Assembly (NCBI GenBank): GCA_910585765.1
Contig: CAJUES010000002.1
Location: 58,291 to 122,290, forward strand
From: an uncultured Lachnospiraceae bacterium
GTDB lineage: Bacteria; Bacillota; Clostridia; Lachnospirales; Lachnospiraceae
Reading direction: 5' to 3'
Length of the DNA stretch: 64,000 nt
Below, piece by piece: positions 35,607 to 44,182 of this stretch; position 1 is the first letter of the stretch; each line of letters starts with the position of its first letter. The position numbers and the translations under genes were made by a program. The notes under the pieces were generated by a model, which ran no database searches, was not told the DNA's origin, and saw nothing but the letters and a program-made list of their open reading frames with translations.

Positions 35607-37544
35607 ATGGAGAAAAAGTTTGTCATAGATTCGATTATTGAACAGATCCGCAACGGTATCATCCTGCGCAGACCGGTGATCTATCTGCAGACAACGGAGC
35701 TGGAGATCGTGAGGCGGGTGTTAAATTCGGACCAGGTGGTCGTGCGCATGGCAAGGTATCCGGCAGATACGATGGTTCCGTTCGCGAAAGTGTACGGAGA
35801 CGGTTCCAGCGGTTATCATGACGTGCTGATAGACCAAAGGATCATCAATATGGAGTGCTGTACCTGCAGGGAACTGTCAAAAAAGATAGAGGGTGGCTGC
35901 GGAAATGACGGGTGTTATGGACAGTTTCTCCTGAAGGGAAATAAGATTAATATGAATTATATCCTGCCGTCTCTGCTGGCTGTCCATATCAGGAAGGATG
36001 CCAGGCCAGATAACAATGCGTCCGTGTTTGATGCGCTGTATCCATTTGTGGATCGCTATCAGCAGGAGGAGGATGACAGCGGAGCCCTCCGCTCGTCTAT
36101 CGTGTTGCTGCATGGAGAGCAGATGGATCTTCCTGCGTGGCTGATGCCATACTGCTATATCGTGGAAGAACCTTATCCGGGGCGGGAGGAGATTGCCGCC
36201 ATCATCGCCAGGAAAACCGGGCAGTCCAACTGCGGGAAACTGTCGAAGGACAGTATCGAGTCCTACGTATCCGGGTTTCTCGGCAACACGCTGGTACAGG
36301 TGGAAAATACAGTAAATTATCTGCTGAATCTGCCGGAGGATCCGCTTACCAAAAGCCCGATGATCCAGAATGAATCAAAAGTCCAGAAAGTACTGGCAGC
36401 TTTAAAGGAACAGAATGTAAAAAGCATCGGCCTGCTCGAGATGCAGAAAATCGATGAAAAGGAAGAGCTGGGAGGAATGGGTGTATTCTGTGACTGGCTG
36501 GATGATAACAAGAAAAGCATACCGCGGGCGGATTATGTTTTTCGCAGGACGGGGGCAGCCGGACACAAGGGCGTTCTCATGTGCGGGATTCCCGGGTGCG
36601 GGAAGTCGGCGGCGGTCAACCTGCTGGCAAAAAAACTGTGTCTCCCTGTGCTCAAGATGGACATCGGGCGGCTCATGGGAGGAATTGTGGGGGAGTCCGA
36701 GCACAACATGCATCTTGCCCTCCGGCTTGCGGAAGCGATGTCACCGTGCATCCTGTATATTGATGAGATCGAAAAGGGCTTTAGCGGAAGCGGCGGCAGG
36801 AATGAGGATAGCAGCGGGGTCACGAAGCGGATGTTCGGAATCCTCTTAAGCTGGATGCAGGACTGCACGAAGCCGGTGTATATCTTTGCTACAGCCAACA
36901 GTCTGTCAGGCATTCCCAAGGAGTTTTTCCGCAGCGGGCGGTTTGATTCTCATTTTGCGCTGTATATGCCCACCTATGCGGAATGCATTGACATCTTTAA
37001 GAAAAGAATGAAAAAGGCAGCAGACACAGTGCTTGGATATGATAAGACCGGAGAGCTTTTTCGTCCCCAGTGTTACGACGATGACAATCTGAGTGGGGTG
37101 ATCAATCATTTGCTGTATGAGGAAAACGGGCAGAAACGGGGACGTTTTATTACAGGGGCGGACATCACCAAGCTGGTCAATATGGCGCTCAGGAAGTTTG
37201 CCGACAGGAAAGGGGCGATCAGTCATACGGAGTGGATCGGCGCCCTGAAAAGCGCTGCAGATGAGACGACCGTATATGGGGATGGGAACGAGAATCTGGA
37301 CAGCATTGCCGTATGTTATCTGCGGATGATGCGGTTGGGATTCCAGCCGGCTTCTAAGGGGTGTCTGTTCCAGCCGGAGGATTATTCCGTTGTCTGCGAG
37401 GAGGATGGGATCAGACCTTTTGTTGCGGAGAAAAAGAATTTTGAGACAGACTATGACAGTGTGCTCTACCGTACCATCCGCGGTAAGATGCTGTTTCTGG
37501 CAGCCAGGATGGAAGAGAAGGCTGTCACAGATCTGATCGGGTAA
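35607..37544 (+). CDS. Ycf46-like AAA ATPase
   Basis: The 645-residue protein has an N-terminal RecA-like region without a Walker motif (RRPVIYLQTTELEIVRRVL ... EEPYPGREEIAAIIARKTGQ). A full AAA module follows: Walker A GIPGCGKS (about 327), Walker B CILYIDEIEKG (about 381), sensor FATAN and arginine finger FFRSGRFD. This order matches Ycf46-type AAA proteins. A divergent extension of about 180 residues follows the lid. Such proteins remodel protein complexes, so here it may act on the ASKHA/SKRGGI assembly. GAGAGGGGATGG precedes the start. Confidence 0.88.
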   Translation: MEKKFVIDSIIEQIRNGIILRRPVIYLQTTELEIVRRVLNSDQVVVRMARYPADTMVPFAKVYGDGSSGYHDVLIDQRIINMECCTCRELSKKIEGGCGNDGCYGQFLLKGNKINMNYILPSLLAVHIRKDARPDNNASVFDALYPFVDRYQQEEDDSGALRSSIVLLHGEQMDLPAWLMPYCYIVEEPYPGREEIAAIIARKTGQSNCGKLSKDSIESYVSGFLGNTLVQVENTVNYLLNLPEDPLTKSPMIQNESKVQKVLAALKEQNVKSIGLLEMQKIDEKEELGGMGVFCDWLDDNKKSIPRADYVFRRTGAAGHKGVLMCGIPGCGKSAAVNLLAKKLCLPVLKMDIGRLMGGIVGESEHNMHLALRLAEAMSPCILYIDEIEKGFSGSGGRNEDSSGVTKRMFGILLSWMQDCTKPVYIFATANSLSGIPKEFFRSGRFDSHFALYMPTYAECIDIFKKRMKKAADTVLGYDKTGELFRPQCYDDDNLSGVINHLLYEENGQKRGRFITGADITKLVNMALRKFADRKGAISHTEWIGALKSAADETTVYGDGNENLDSIAVCYLRMMRLGFQPASKGCLFQPEDYSVVCEEDGIRPFVAEKKNFETDYDSVLYRTIRGKMLFLAARMEEKAVTDLIG

Positions 37545-37642
37545 TTTTTATATTTTTAATGATATTGAAAAATTTATGGATGGCGGGGAGTAAAATGAGG
37601 GTGTAACAGAGAACAACAGAGAAAAAACCAGGAGGGAACACA

Positions 37643-38806
37643 ATGAAAGCATTAAGCAAAGATAAGATTGAGAAACTCAGGAAAGACTGCGCGGGATTAC
37701 TCCGGAAAGATGAGGCGGGATGCGACACCCGGACAATCCTGAAAAATATGTACTGCGAATATTATTCGGGCAAGACAGAGGATATCGGTTATTTGATGGG
37801 TGACAAGGTGCTCGGATATGTGAGGGAATATGAGCGGGAAGTGCTGCAGGCAATGGAAGATGTGGATGGCTGGTATGAGGAGAAGGTGCAGGCTGTTTTG
37901 CAGGGAAAAAAATCCTGCGAGGATCGATGCAACACGTTGTACAGGGTGCGTGTGGGGCTGGCAGCGGCAGAGCTTTCAATATCCAAGGGGAAGGAGGCAG
38001 CAGAAGCGTATGTGGAGGAACATTCCGGAAAGGCGTTTACCGCTGAGGAATCCACGGAGGAGCTTGAGGCAAAGTTAAAGGAGGAACTGAAAAGGACGCT
38101 TGGAAATAATGGCATGCTTGCATCGGCGCTCAATGCATTTGCTGAAAATGCGGCTGACGCGGCGGATGATATTGAACATACGGTCATTAGGTATGGGGAG
38201 GATGCCTCCAGGCTGAAGGCAGTGCTGGCAATGAAGGCCTATAACGAGAGCGGTGCGGATGGTTATCTGGCTGACGCAATACCGGCTGACGCAACTTTGC
38301 AGGATATCACGTACAGTGTCTGCGCCGGCGTAGACATGTTAGGGGTAGCAGCTGCTGTCGGGAACGGCGTGATGGAAGACTCCCAGGCTTCGAGGATCAT
38401 TCATGTGATCGGCATGGTGCTGGGCGGGATCGTGGCCTTGAAGATCGCCGCAGTTGTGGGAGGTTCTATAATGGCTGTAAGTGTCGGGAGTGTCATTACG
38501 TTTGCCGGCGGGGTTCTTGCTGCGTTTATCGTGCTTGACACAATGGGGGAAGCCTTGGTTGAAATAGGCGGCAAGGCGGCTGATATCACGAAAGACGCCG
38601 TATGTTTTGGCGTCAGATGCGTCAGCGCTGCCGGAAGGGCAATATTCGCCAGCATCAGGAAGATCGTGGATTTTATCGGGGAACTCATCCAGCAGTTCGA
38701 CTGGCAGAAGGATGTGCAGGGAGTAGTTAAGTATACGGAACCGGTGCAGGAGAGAAAACCGGAGGCTGTACAGGAAGTAATGCCTGCGCCGACAGTTCTC
38801 GCATAG
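37643..38806 (+). CDS. Hydrophobic-segment protein, pore-like
   Basis: The 387-residue product starts after CAGGAGGG. About 240 helical, charged residues precede a long glycine-rich hydrophobic stretch (about 255-310: IIHVIGMVLGGIVALKIAAV, SVITFAGGVLAAFIVLDTMG), with a further amphipathic part after it. The order, a long helical bundle then a hydrophobic hairpin, is reminiscent of helical pore formers or membrane remodelers. No family is recognised. A hairpin with a T-run follows the gene and may limit downstream expression. Confidence 0.68.
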   Translation: MKALSKDKIEKLRKDCAGLLRKDEAGCDTRTILKNMYCEYYSGKTEDIGYLMGDKVLGYVREYEREVLQAMEDVDGWYEEKVQAVLQGKKSCEDRCNTLYRVRVGLAAAELSISKGKEAAEAYVEEHSGKAFTAEESTEELEAKLKEELKRTLGNNGMLASALNAFAENAADAADDIEHTVIRYGEDASRLKAVLAMKAYNESGADGYLADAIPADATLQDITYSVCAGVDMLGVAAAVGNGVMEDSQASRIIHVIGMVLGGIVALKIAAVVGGSIMAVSVGSVITFAGGVLAAFIVLDTMGEALVEIGGKAADITKDAVCFGVRCVSAAGRAIFASIRKIVDFIGELIQQFDWQKDVQGVVKYTEPVQERKPEAVQEVMPAPTVLA

Positions 38807-38844
38807 AGATCGGTATGCAGACCGCGGACCGGCAGGCTGAAAGG

Positions 38845-38882
38845 TGCGCGCTGTGCCATGTAGTCTGGCAGCGCGCATTTTA
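38845..38882 (+). terminator. Terminator or attenuator within the ASKHA cluster
   Basis: TGCGCGC and GCGCGCA arms, extended by TGCCA/TGGCA pairing with a two-base bulge, precede TTTTA. It separates the pore-like gene from the zincin group and could be partial. Confidence 0.65.
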
Positions 38883-38924
38883 CCACCCGCAGGCGCAATG
38901 AGGGAGGAGGGATGGCGGACGGAT

Positions 38925-39101
38925 ATGGATAAAAAACTGCGAAACCTCATTTGCGACATTGAAGAGGAACTTAACCGGATGAAGAGGCAGGAATTGCCGG
39001 TTTACAGTAAAGGTATGGAGGAAAATCGGGATGCTGGGTTTGATAGTGGGATTGGCTGTGGCGGCAGTAACGGTCATAGTCGCGGATCTTTTGAGGAATG
39101 A
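38925..39101 (+). CDS. Small hypothetical protein overlapping the zincin gene
   Basis: A 58-codon frame (MDKKLRNLICDIEEELNRMK ...) begins at 38925 with a weak ribosome site and overlaps the next gene by 71 bases. The first half is a plausible helix, but the end (GCGGSNGHSRGSF) is shadowed by the next gene's transmembrane coding. It may be a small partner protein or a chance frame. Confidence 0.4.
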   Translation: MDKKLRNLICDIEEELNRMKRQELPVYSKGMEENRDAGFDSGIGCGGSNGHSRGSFEE

Positions 39102-39723
39102 TGAAATATTTGATAAAGACATGGGACAACAGACTGGCAATGGGCGAATATCACCCTATGAACGCATAGCGGGGTTATCCTGCGATACGGAAGCAGCATT
39201 TACAGATGCGGACAGAAGCAGGGCTGATATCGCTGTTCGCGAAATGAAGGGGCTTTTGGGAGAAAATCCGGCAGAACGTCTCGGCAGTATGGACGCAGGA
39301 GAAAGGCTGGAGGCGGCAAAAGAACTGCACAGACGTTTGTGCACTGCATTTTCCCTGGATATTGGTCTGGAGATGGGACAATCCGATGTGGGATGTGTGG
39401 GGACTTACTGCCCGGGCAGGAGGGGGTTATGGGTGGATTACCGCTATCTGCTGTCAGACAAAGCAGAGTATATCGCAGATTATCTGGATACGATAATCCA
39501 TGAATTCCGGCACGCGATGCAGCATCGTTTTATAGAGGACGGATCCTATAATGGTGTGGACGATGATTATCGCAAAAGGATTGCAGTAAGCATGCATCCA
39601 TCCGTGTATGTGAATTTTGACGAGAATCCGGAATTGTATTATAATCAGCTTTGTGAAAAGGACGCGAGGGCGTATGCGGCGATGGTGCTGCAGCAACTGA
39701 AAGGAGCAGAGTCAAATGGTTGA
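39031..39723 (+). CDS. Membrane-anchored zincin-like metallopeptidase
   Basis: The 230-residue protein starts at ATG 39031 after GGAGG. A signal anchor (MLGLIVGLAVAAVTVIVADL) leads to a soluble domain with HEFRH (His157, Glu158, His161), the HExxH zinc site. A downstream EKDARAYA helix (Glu209/Asp211) probably supplies the third ligand, as in small zincins of effector and toxin type. No known peptidase family is firmly assigned. It lies in a tightly packed set, its stop overlapping the next start. Target and orientation in the membrane are unknown. Confidence 0.72.
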   Translation: MLGLIVGLAVAAVTVIVADLLRNDEIFDKDMGQQTGNGRISPYERIAGLSCDTEAAFTDADRSRADIAVREMKGLLGENPAERLGSMDAGERLEAAKELHRRLCTAFSLDIGLEMGQSDVGCVGTYCPGRRGLWVDYRYLLSDKAEYIADYLDTIIHEFRHAMQHRFIEDGSYNGVDDDYRKRIAVSMHPSVYVNFDENPELYYNQLCEKDARAYAAMVLQQLKGAESNG

Positions 39724-40234
39724 AAGGGTGGTCATGGCAATATCATACAGAAGACTGATGAATTATCTGGCGGATGACCTGGGATATGAGGAGCGGAGGG
39801 CAAAGAGGACGATCGCCGCATTGCGCAGGGCAGAGCCTTCCATTTTAAAGGCGTTTCTGATTTGGTTCTATACGGGGGATTTTCCAGGGGAGTCTTTGCA
39901 TGGCGTCAATGTGAAAGCCTTGTGTGACAGGCGCGGTCTTGATCCGATAACTGCATTTTTGACCGTAGACTGGGCAGCGAGGGATCCGCAGTCAGCAAAA
40001 ACGGCACTTTCCAGAGGACATGACGCATTGGTTTTCAGCGAGGAAGATCAGAAACATTTTCAGGAGATTATGGATCGCAATGGATGGGAGATTGAGAATA
40101 CGGAACAGGAAACAGAGGAAGATGAAAGCGACTTGTCTCTGGCCGGGAAAGAGCTGGATGACAGCACGGCGCGGGAAGAAGAGGTGGGTTATGAAAGAGA
40201 CGGATCAGATCATTCCGATGAACGATCAGTTTGA
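39716..40234 (+). CDS. Hypothetical protein between zincin and alarmone hydrolase
   Basis: The 172-residue product overlaps both neighbours: 8 bases with the zincin gene and 44 with the hydrolase gene. AAAGGAG precedes ATG 39716. The N-terminal part (SYRRLMNYLADDLGYEERRA) is helical. The C-terminal 60 residues are acidic and probably disordered (NTEQETEEDESDLS). No family is recognised. The overlaps imply translational coupling of the three genes. Confidence 0.62.
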   Translation: MVERVVMAISYRRLMNYLADDLGYEERRAKRTIAALRRAEPSILKAFLIWFYTGDFPGESLHGVNVKALCDRRGLDPITAFLTVDWAARDPQSAKTALSRGHDALVFSEEDQKHFQEIMDRNGWEIENTEQETEEDESDLSLAGKELDDSTAREEEVGYERDGSDHSDERSV

Positions 40235-40874
40235 TGAAAGCGAGTCAGCACATTACATGAAATCTTATATGTTTATCAAGGGGTATGCGGTGGGGCGGGA
40301 TATGCGGCAGGTTATGATAGCGCTGTCGCTGGCACGGCAGCTTCACGACGGGCAGTACCGCAAGGATGGAACGCCGTATATCTCCCATCCCTTGAAAGTG
40401 TGCAGTACACTGATCAGATTCGGTATAGAGGATGACATAACGCTTGCCGCGTCGCTGCTTCATGATGTGCTGGAAGACTGCGGGGACAAGCTTTCGCTTC
40501 GTGGCAGGGAATTGGTGTCGGAGTATGGCATATACCAGGAAATTATGGATATTATCCGGCTGCTGACCAAGGAGTCAGGATTGAATGACCGTGAGCTAAG
40601 CATATATTTTAAACGGATCGAGGAAAATCCGAAAGCTGCCCTGATCAAGCTGAGTGACCGGCTGCACAACAGCAGCACGTTATACACATTTACGTTTCCC
40701 AAGATGCGTAAGTATATCAGGGAGACATCCATGTTCCTGATTCCCATGGCGTCTTACTGCAAGAGATATTACCCGGAGTATGCCAATGCTTTCGGCATCC
40801 TGAAAAACAGCATTGAAAGCATGAACCATAGCATGGATGTCATGCTCAGTAAGATTGAGGCCATCGAAAATTAG
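40191..40874 (+). CDS. Small alarmone hydrolase-like HD protein
   Basis: The ATG at 40191 follows GAGGTGG and gives 227 residues. The sequence matches the hydrolase half of RelA/SpoT or MESH1-type proteins: LHDGQYRKDGTPYISHPLKV (His66), LLHDVLED (His91, Asp92, Glu95, Asp96) and KLSDRLHN. No synthetase or regulatory domains are present. Such enzymes remove pyrophosphate from (p)ppGpp, and some neutralise toxic (p)ppApp-type synthetases as antitoxins. In this cluster it may lower or reset a nucleotide signal; no cognate synthetase gene is seen in the window. Confidence 0.85.
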   Translation: MKETDQIIPMNDQFDESESAHYMKSYMFIKGYAVGRDMRQVMIALSLARQLHDGQYRKDGTPYISHPLKVCSTLIRFGIEDDITLAASLLHDVLEDCGDKLSLRGRELVSEYGIYQEIMDIIRLLTKESGLNDRELSIYFKRIEENPKAALIKLSDRLHNSSTLYTFTFPKMRKYIRETSMFLIPMASYCKRYYPEYANAFGILKNSIESMNHSMDVMLSKIEAIEN

Positions 40875-40912
40875 AATACAAAATCAGCGATTACAGACGA
40901 GGAGGTAAAGTT

Positions 40913-41269
40913 ATGATATCACGGTTGAAAGCACATTTATTAATTCATGGTTTTGCGGCTGCACATGGTGGCACGGCGTTTGCATTATCACAGGTACCTT
41001 TTGCAGATACAGCCGCTTTGACAGCAGAGACAATTGCTATGGTGGCACTTATTGTAAAAAACTGCGGTTCAGGCTGGGGAGAGGCAACTATTGAGGCATT
41101 TGCGGCACAGCAGCTTGCACGGTTTGTAGGAGTTGAAATTGCAAAACATGGTTATAAATACATACCGTTGTATGGAAACGCTGCGAATGCTGTTACCAGC
41201 GTTGCCATAACGGAAGCTGTAGGATGGGCAACCTATGAGGCGTGCAAGACCCAGGCGGAAGCTGCGTAG
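40913..41269 (+). CDS. DUF697-like hydrophobic protein
   Basis: The 118-residue protein follows GAGGAGG. The hydrophobic glycine/alanine-rich pattern (HGFAAAHGGTAFALSQVPFA, and ending IPLYGNAANAVTSVAITEAVGWATYEA) resembles DUF697 domains attached to membrane-associated GTPases. Here the domain stands alone. It may associate with the membrane and help anchor or signal for the cluster. It is the last obvious gene of the accessory operon. Confidence 0.68.
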   Translation: MISRLKAHLLIHGFAAAHGGTAFALSQVPFADTAALTAETIAMVALIVKNCGSGWGEATIEAFAAQQLARFVGVEIAKHGYKYIPLYGNAANAVTSVAITEAVGWATYEACKTQAEAA

Positions 41270-41571
41270 GAACCGTCACAACATGACTTGGGAATTGTGA
41301 ATAAATAACGTTACCAGATTGCGCGTGTCTTCAAGTGTACATATAAATTACTGTGTAATTGTCGGAAAACGCAGATATAGCGGGCTATGTTGAGACTTTA
41401 TGACAATTGGAGACAGAGACTGGTAAAGTTATTTGTTTACAGTCCCTTAAGACCTTTGACGTATAAGGATCAATAGAAAATAATGCGGAGACAATTTTCA
41501 AACAGAAAAATGGTTGTCTGGTATACTCAGAATGTAAACAAAAACAAGGATTCAGAAAGGAGATGGGTTGT
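41270..41571. other. Non-coding stretch before the 26-residue peptide gene
   Basis: No gene is supported. It holds the extended -10 promoter TGGTATACT (41519-41527) and an AGACAA/TTGTCT inverted repeat around 41489-41519 that could be an operator. The first 200 bases show no structure that I can name. Confidence 0.6.
41519..41527 (+). promoter_or_regulatory. Extended -10 promoter of the small peptide gene
   Basis: TGGTATACT has a TG dinucleotide one base before a good -10 box. A recognisable -35 is lacking, as is usual for this promoter class. It lies 45 bases before the ATG. Confidence 0.55.
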
Positions 41572-41652
41572 ATGGAAAAGTTGATCATTAAGCTGGCTGC
41601 GCGCCCGGACATCGTGATAAAGATCATCAAATCGCTTCTGGGTGTTGGCTGA
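41572..41652 (+). CDS. 26-residue cationic amphipathic peptide
   Basis: ATG 41572 follows AAAGGAG and encodes a 26-residue peptide that starts MEKLIIKLAARPDIVIK and ends KSLLGVG. It has five Lys/Arg against two acidic residues and alternating Ile/Leu that could form an amphipathic helix. It has its own promoter and a perfect terminator 10 bases after the stop. Candidates are a type I toxin, a leaderless bacteriocin or a phenol-soluble-modulin-like peptide. No family is recognised, and it might also be a leader peptide. Confidence 0.6.
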   Translation: MEKLIIKLAARPDIVIKIIKSLLGVG

Positions 41653-41661
41653 GAAGTATTG

Positions 41662-41700
41662 TTCAGGGGGATGAATTTTTCATCCCCCTGAATCATTTTA
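41662..41700 (+). terminator. Terminator of the small peptide gene
   Basis: TTCAGGGGGATGAA and TTCATCCCCCTGAA form a 14-base-pair perfect stem with a TTT loop, followed by TCATTTTA. Confidence 0.85.
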
Positions 41701-41734
41701 TGTACACGGGTACCCAGGGGAAGAGGACTCTTCC

Positions 41735-44182
41735 CTACTTGATTCTTACTGTCTCCGTCCGGACCATATCCCCGCGCACCGTCACTGTCAGCGGTGTGGC
41801 AGCAGTGGTGTCCCCGTTGTCAGTGACATAGACTATCAGCTGTCCTCTGTAAGCCCTTCGGTAGTTGGCGGTGTACTCCGTCACGTCGGCGAGGTCGCCG
41901 TTCTCGATGCCAAGCAGTGTTCCATTGTCGACATGCACGTGAAGCAGCGTGGAGTCATGGTACACGCGCCTGCCGTTGCTGTCGAGCATGGTGATCTCAA
42001 GCTGATGGACAGGATTGCAGCAGCGGGCGGCTCCCGCGATGATATCGCGCGCTTCCTGGGGCAGCGTGTATTCCTGTATATCCATCTGACATGCCGCCAT
42101 GACAGTGTACAGGCTGCGGCTGACACTTGTGTCATTTTCTGAGCCTTTTGCGGTCAGAGTGCCCGGCTCAAATTTCACGGTTGTGAGGATGCAGTCTCTG
42201 TCTGCATCTTTCTCGTAAATGCCAAGGCTTCTGCCGTTCAGGAACAGCTCGACGGAGGTTAGGTTCGTGTAGCACTTGACAGTGATCATTTCCCCGGCGC
42301 AGTAATTCCAGCTCTCGGTCGATGCGGCAAATTCACAGGCATAGGCGTCCCCAGCGGTCTCACCCCAGGAGGTGACACAGCTGTCAGTTTCCCGCACAGT
42401 GGTCAGGTGGATCATGGGCTCATCTGACCAGAAGCTCTGTCTGCGGTAGTAGCCTGGCTTTTCAAATCCGGCGAGCGTGATCAGCCCCGCGCTCGAGCCG
42501 TGGATCGGCCATCCGTGCGCCTCGCCGAGATAGTCGATACCTGTCCACAAAAACTGCCCGGAGATATAGTCGTTGTCCGTCACCGCGCGCCATTCGCGAA
42601 AGCCGTGTCCGTTCTCGCTGCCGAGGAACGGCTTGTCGGGAAACGACAGATGGTGCTCCGCGTACAGATTTTCCCTGTAATTGTAGCCTGCGACGTCGAC
42701 TGCGTCGATGAATCCAAGTTTCGCGGAGAGTTCCGGGAAAGCGGCGGCAAGCGTCACGGGATGCGTGGTGTCCACAGTCTTTGCGATATCGCAGAGATGC
42801 TTTGCCAGCACGGCGAGGCGCTCGGCGTTGGGGCGGGCGGGATTGTACATGCGCTCCGCCTCCGGCTTGTTGGCGTCATTGTTGCCGGTAACGCAGCTGC
42901 CGGGCATGGACACGAAACTCGGGTGGCAGTAGGGATCGTTGGGGTAGTCGATCTCGTTGCCGATGCTCCAGAGGATCACGCTCGGGTGATTGCGGTCGCG
43001 CAGGATCACGTCTGTGAGATCGCGCTCGTGCCACGCGGGAAAGGCAGTGTAGTAGCCCTGATTTTTGGGCGGATATACATTGTGACCCTGCCACCATTTG
43101 TTTTTCGGCCCTTCCCACTCGTCAAACGCCTCGTCTATCACGAAGAAGCCGAGGACATCGCACAGCGTGTACAGCTCGGGCGTGTGCGGATTGTGGCTCA
43201 TGCGGATCGCGTTGCATCCCATCTTCTTGAGTTTTACGAGCCTGCGCCACCACACCTCGCAGGGGACAGCGGCACCGAGACAGCCCGCGTCGTGGTGCAG
43301 GCAGACGCCCTTGAACAGATAGGGCTTCCCGTTGAGGAAAAAGCCTCTGTCGGGATGAAAGCGGAAGCTTCGGATGCCGACCTTCATCTCATGAACCTGA
43401 TACGACTTCTGGTAGGAGATATACGTTTTCACCGTGTACAGGTTCGGGGCTTCCGGCGACCAGAGTTTGGGTGCCTGTATGGTTCCGGTATTTGTGACCC
43501 GCATGGAGGCGCGTGCCAGGATGGTTGTCTGCGATACGGCTTCGCCCACCAGTTTTCCGGTATCGTCAAAGATGACATTGGTGACAGTGATCATGCTGCT
43601 CTTGTCTGTCGCATTGACCAGTTCGTTCACAATCTCGTAGTCGGCGCTGTCCTCGTCAGCTTTCGGCGTGTGGAAGAAGATGCCGTTGTCTGCGGGATAG
43701 ATGTTTTCGGATATAGTCAGCGTGACCTTTCCCGTGATGCCGGAGCCGGTAAACCAGCGAGAGTCGGAGATCTCCCGCCTGTCGACATACACGCTGATGA
43801 TATTGTCGGCGTCAAAACGGAAACAGTCTGTCACGTCATATCCAAAGGAGATGTAGCCGTTCGGGCGCTCGCCGAGGTAGGAGGAATTGCACCATACGCG
43901 GCTGTTCTTGTAGATGCTGTCAAAGTGGATGCGGATCTGCTTTCCCTGCCACGCGGCATCGGGGGTGACGCGGATGCGATACCAGCCAATGCCGCCCGCA
44001 AGATATCCGGTGCCGCTGGAGTAGTCTTTGGAGAAGGGCATATGCACGGACCAGTCGTGGGGGAGCGTTACGGACTCCCAGTCATCGTCCTCACACCACG
44101 CCTGCCACGCATCGGGCACGTCGCCCAGGTGAAAGCGGGCATGGTTCAGCGGTATCGTCAGTGTGTCATTGATTGTTTCCAT
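41735..44182 (-). CDS. Glycoside hydrolase family 2 beta-galactosidase-like enzyme
   Basis: The 815-residue enzyme starts at ATG 44182 after AAGGAG. It has the GH2 order: a sugar-binding jelly roll (WESVTLPHDWSVHMPF, GIGWYRIRV), an immunoglobulin-like domain, and a TIM barrel. The barrel has KGVCLHHDAGCLGAAVP, MSHNPHTPELYTLCDVLGFF, the acid/base in WSIGNEID and SENGHGF near the expected nucleophile. C-terminal sandwich domains follow. There is no signal peptide. Substrate could be a beta-galactoside or glucuronide; the HHDAGCLG motif favours the galactosidase group. It is transcribed alone, against the accessory cluster. Confidence 0.92.
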   Translation of the reverse strand: METINDTLTIPLNHARFHLGDVPDAWQAWCEDDDWESVTLPHDWSVHMPFSKDYSSGTGYLAGGIGWYRIRVTPDAAWQGKQIRIHFDSIYKNSRVWCNSSYLGERPNGYISFGYDVTDCFRFDADNIISVYVDRREISDSRWFTGSGITGKVTLTISENIYPADNGIFFHTPKADEDSADYEIVNELVNATDKSSMITVTNVIFDDTGKLVGEAVSQTTILARASMRVTNTGTIQAPKLWSPEAPNLYTVKTYISYQKSYQVHEMKVGIRSFRFHPDRGFFLNGKPYLFKGVCLHHDAGCLGAAVPCEVWWRRLVKLKKMGCNAIRMSHNPHTPELYTLCDVLGFFVIDEAFDEWEGPKNKWWQGHNVYPPKNQGYYTAFPAWHERDLTDVILRDRNHPSVILWSIGNEIDYPNDPYCHPSFVSMPGSCVTGNNDANKPEAERMYNPARPNAERLAVLAKHLCDIAKTVDTTHPVTLAAAFPELSAKLGFIDAVDVAGYNYRENLYAEHHLSFPDKPFLGSENGHGFREWRAVTDNDYISGQFLWTGIDYLGEAHGWPIHGSSAGLITLAGFEKPGYYRRQSFWSDEPMIHLTTVRETDSCVTSWGETAGDAYACEFAASTESWNYCAGEMITVKCYTNLTSVELFLNGRSLGIYEKDADRDCILTTVKFEPGTLTAKGSENDTSVSRSLYTVMAACQMDIQEYTLPQEARDIIAGAARCCNPVHQLEITMLDSNGRRVYHDSTLLHVHVDNGTLLGIENGDLADVTEYTANYRRAYRGQLIVYVTDNGDTTAATPLTVTVRGDMVRTETVRIK

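Noticed and set aside
41301..41480. Attachment site or second regulator at the right edge of the accessory cluster
   Set aside because: No direct repeat to the left edge near 25.1 kb and no integrase beside it. Cluster boundaries as a mobile element are unsupported.
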